Assembly: GCA_003158835.1 (NCBI GenBank)
Contig: PMLI01000408.1
Coordinates: 1 to 6,398 of the forward strand
Origin: Acidimicrobiaceae bacterium
GTDB lineage: Bacteria; Actinomycetota; Acidimicrobiia; Acidimicrobiales; Palsa-688
Direction of reading: 5' to 3'
Length of the DNA: 6,398 nt
Part shown: positions 5,562-6,398 of the stretch, piece by piece
Layout: every line of letters starts with the position of its first letter
How positions within the stretch are numbered: position 1 is the first letter of the stretch
Made by a program: the position numbers and the translations under genes
The notes under the pieces: generated by a model
Told to the model about the DNA's origin: nothing
The model's input: only the letters and a program-made list of their open reading frames with translations
Database searches by the model: none

Positions 5562-6386
5562 TCAGCTGTTGCCGGTGCGCTCGCGGCTCTCCGGGACGGG
5601 CGGCGCCGGGCGGGTCGGGTCGGCCCGGTGCTTGGTCGGCGAAATAACGATCGTCGGGCCGGCCGCGGCGGGATCTTCCTCACGTGGCACATCGGACTGA
5701 CCGGGCGTCGGATGGGCGCGCAGGCGCGTTGCCCGCTTCCCGTTGATCGTGACCTGTTCGGTGACGGGAGGCGCCTCTATCTCGGTCATTCCGGACATGC
5801 CTGCGGGTCTCAGGTCGAGCTCTATGACCTTGGCCGCGATCAGCTGGCGCATGGCCCGGCAAACCTCGAAGTCGGACAGGTTGAGCGCCCGGCCGATAGA
5901 ACGCAGGTTGCGGCGGCCGTCCACCGCCGTGAGCACCCGCCATTGCTCCCGGTCGAGGGTGACCTGGCCCGGGTCGAGCTCGGTGACGAGGCGGGGCTGC
6001 ACCTCGAGGGACGGGATGAGGGCCTGGAGCTCCTGCCATTCGGCCAGGCGGTGGCGGGCCTGGTCGATGGCGTCGCGAACCGTCATGTTGGTCCCCCCGA
6101 CCGCGGCGCTGGCGCTCCCGGGGTGGAACTCGAAGTTGCCCCGGTCGGTGCCGAGCAACTCGAAGCACGTTTCCTGGATGCGCTGGGCGGCGTCACCGGC
6201 CACGCCTGCGGCTTGGTGCTCGGACTGGTCGGCGCCGACGATGACACCGTCGACGAAGAAGAGGTTCGCCGTATAGGACCGGCCCCGGACATGCAGCCGC
6301 CCGCTCATGTGGCGGTCGGAGAGCATCTCCATCACGGCGCTGAAATCGAGAACATCGAAAGTACCTTGCAACGGCATCGCGCCCAT
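5562..6386 (-). CDS. DUF4388 (PATAN-like) domain protein with winged-helix segment and disordered tail
   Basis: A 274-residue protein of unknown function. Residues 5-90 form a DUF4388 domain, with the typical opening LQGTFDVLDFSAVMEML, then SGRLHVR and LFFVDGVIVGAD. This domain is found in many bacterial regulatory and signalling proteins and is thought to mediate protein contacts. Residues 143-192 (from LDREQWRVLTAVDG to AAKVIELDL) resemble the winged-helix unit often paired with DUF4388, with a predicted helix-turn-helix at about 160-186. From about 195 the chain is rich in Pro, Arg and acidic residues and looks disordered. No catalytic motif, signal peptide or membrane segment is seen. The start is either ATG 6386 or ATG 6377 (MPLQGTF), and only 12 upstream bases are in the window. 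The acyltransferase gene follows on the same strand after 68 bases, so the two may be co-transcribed. A regulatory role for the lipid genes would be speculation. Confidence 0.75.
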   Translation of the reverse strand: MGAMPLQGTFDVLDFSAVMEMLSDRHMSGRLHVRGRSYTANLFFVDGVIVGADQSEHQAAGVAGDAAQRIQETCFELLGTDRGNFEFHPGSASAAVGGTNMTVRDAIDQARHRLAEWQELQALIPSLEVQPRLVTELDPGQVTLDREQWRVLTAVDGRRNLRSIGRALNLSDFEVCRAMRQLIAAKVIELDLRPAGMSGMTEIEAPPVTEQVTINGKRATRLRAHPTPGQSDVPREEDPAAAGPTIVISPTKHRADPTRPAPPVPESRERTGNS

Positions 6387-6398
6387 TCTGCCAGTCGC

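Noticed and set aside
4414..5700. 428-codon open frame on the + strand opposite the acyltransferase gene
   Set aside because: It is the mirror of the acyltransferase in GC-rich DNA, shows no recognisable domain, and runs through the gap into the DUF4388 gene. The - strand protein has clear family motifs.

Overview
This is a GC-rich window with seven tightly packed protein genes and no RNA genes, insertion sequences or CRISPR repeats that I can see. The high GC, frequent GTG/TTG starts, weak ribosome binding sites and probable leaderless starts fit an actinobacterium, possibly an Acidimicrobiia-like lineage. The taxonomic guess is low confidence because no marker gene here settles it.

Layout. 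On the + strand the window opens inside prfB (peptide chain release factor 2; the 5' end is cut off), followed by a small NifU/Nfu-type iron-sulfur protein. A hairpin and a candidate leaderless promoter then separate these housekeeping genes from a three-gene + strand unit: an aspartyl/asparaginyl beta-hydroxylase-family (LpxO/OlsC-like) dioxygenase, a PLP-dependent alpha-oxoamine synthase resembling serine palmitoyltransferase, and an extended short-chain dehydrogenase/epimerase resembling ceramide reductase. Facing it on the - strand, with 3' ends overlapping by 60 bp, is a large GNAT-fold acyltransferase of the YghO / bacterial ceramide synthase type. Upstream of that, on the same strand, is a DUF4388 (PATAN-like) protein with a winged-helix segment.

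How the genes may work together. The main reading is a compact sphingolipid (ceramide) locus. The oxoamine synthase would condense serine with an acyl thioester to give 3-ketosphinganine. The GNAT-type protein would N-acylate it to 3-ketoceramide, and the dehydrogenase would reduce the keto group. This is the order established for Spt, bCerS and CerR in Caulobacter crescentus. The LpxO-like dioxygenase, translationally coupled to the synthase, could then add a 2-hydroxyl to the N-acyl chain, giving a 2-hydroxyceramide. Family assignments rest on visible motifs; the pathway is inferred from co-occurrence. No dedicated acyl carrier protein, acyl-ACP ligase or head-group enzyme lies in the window.
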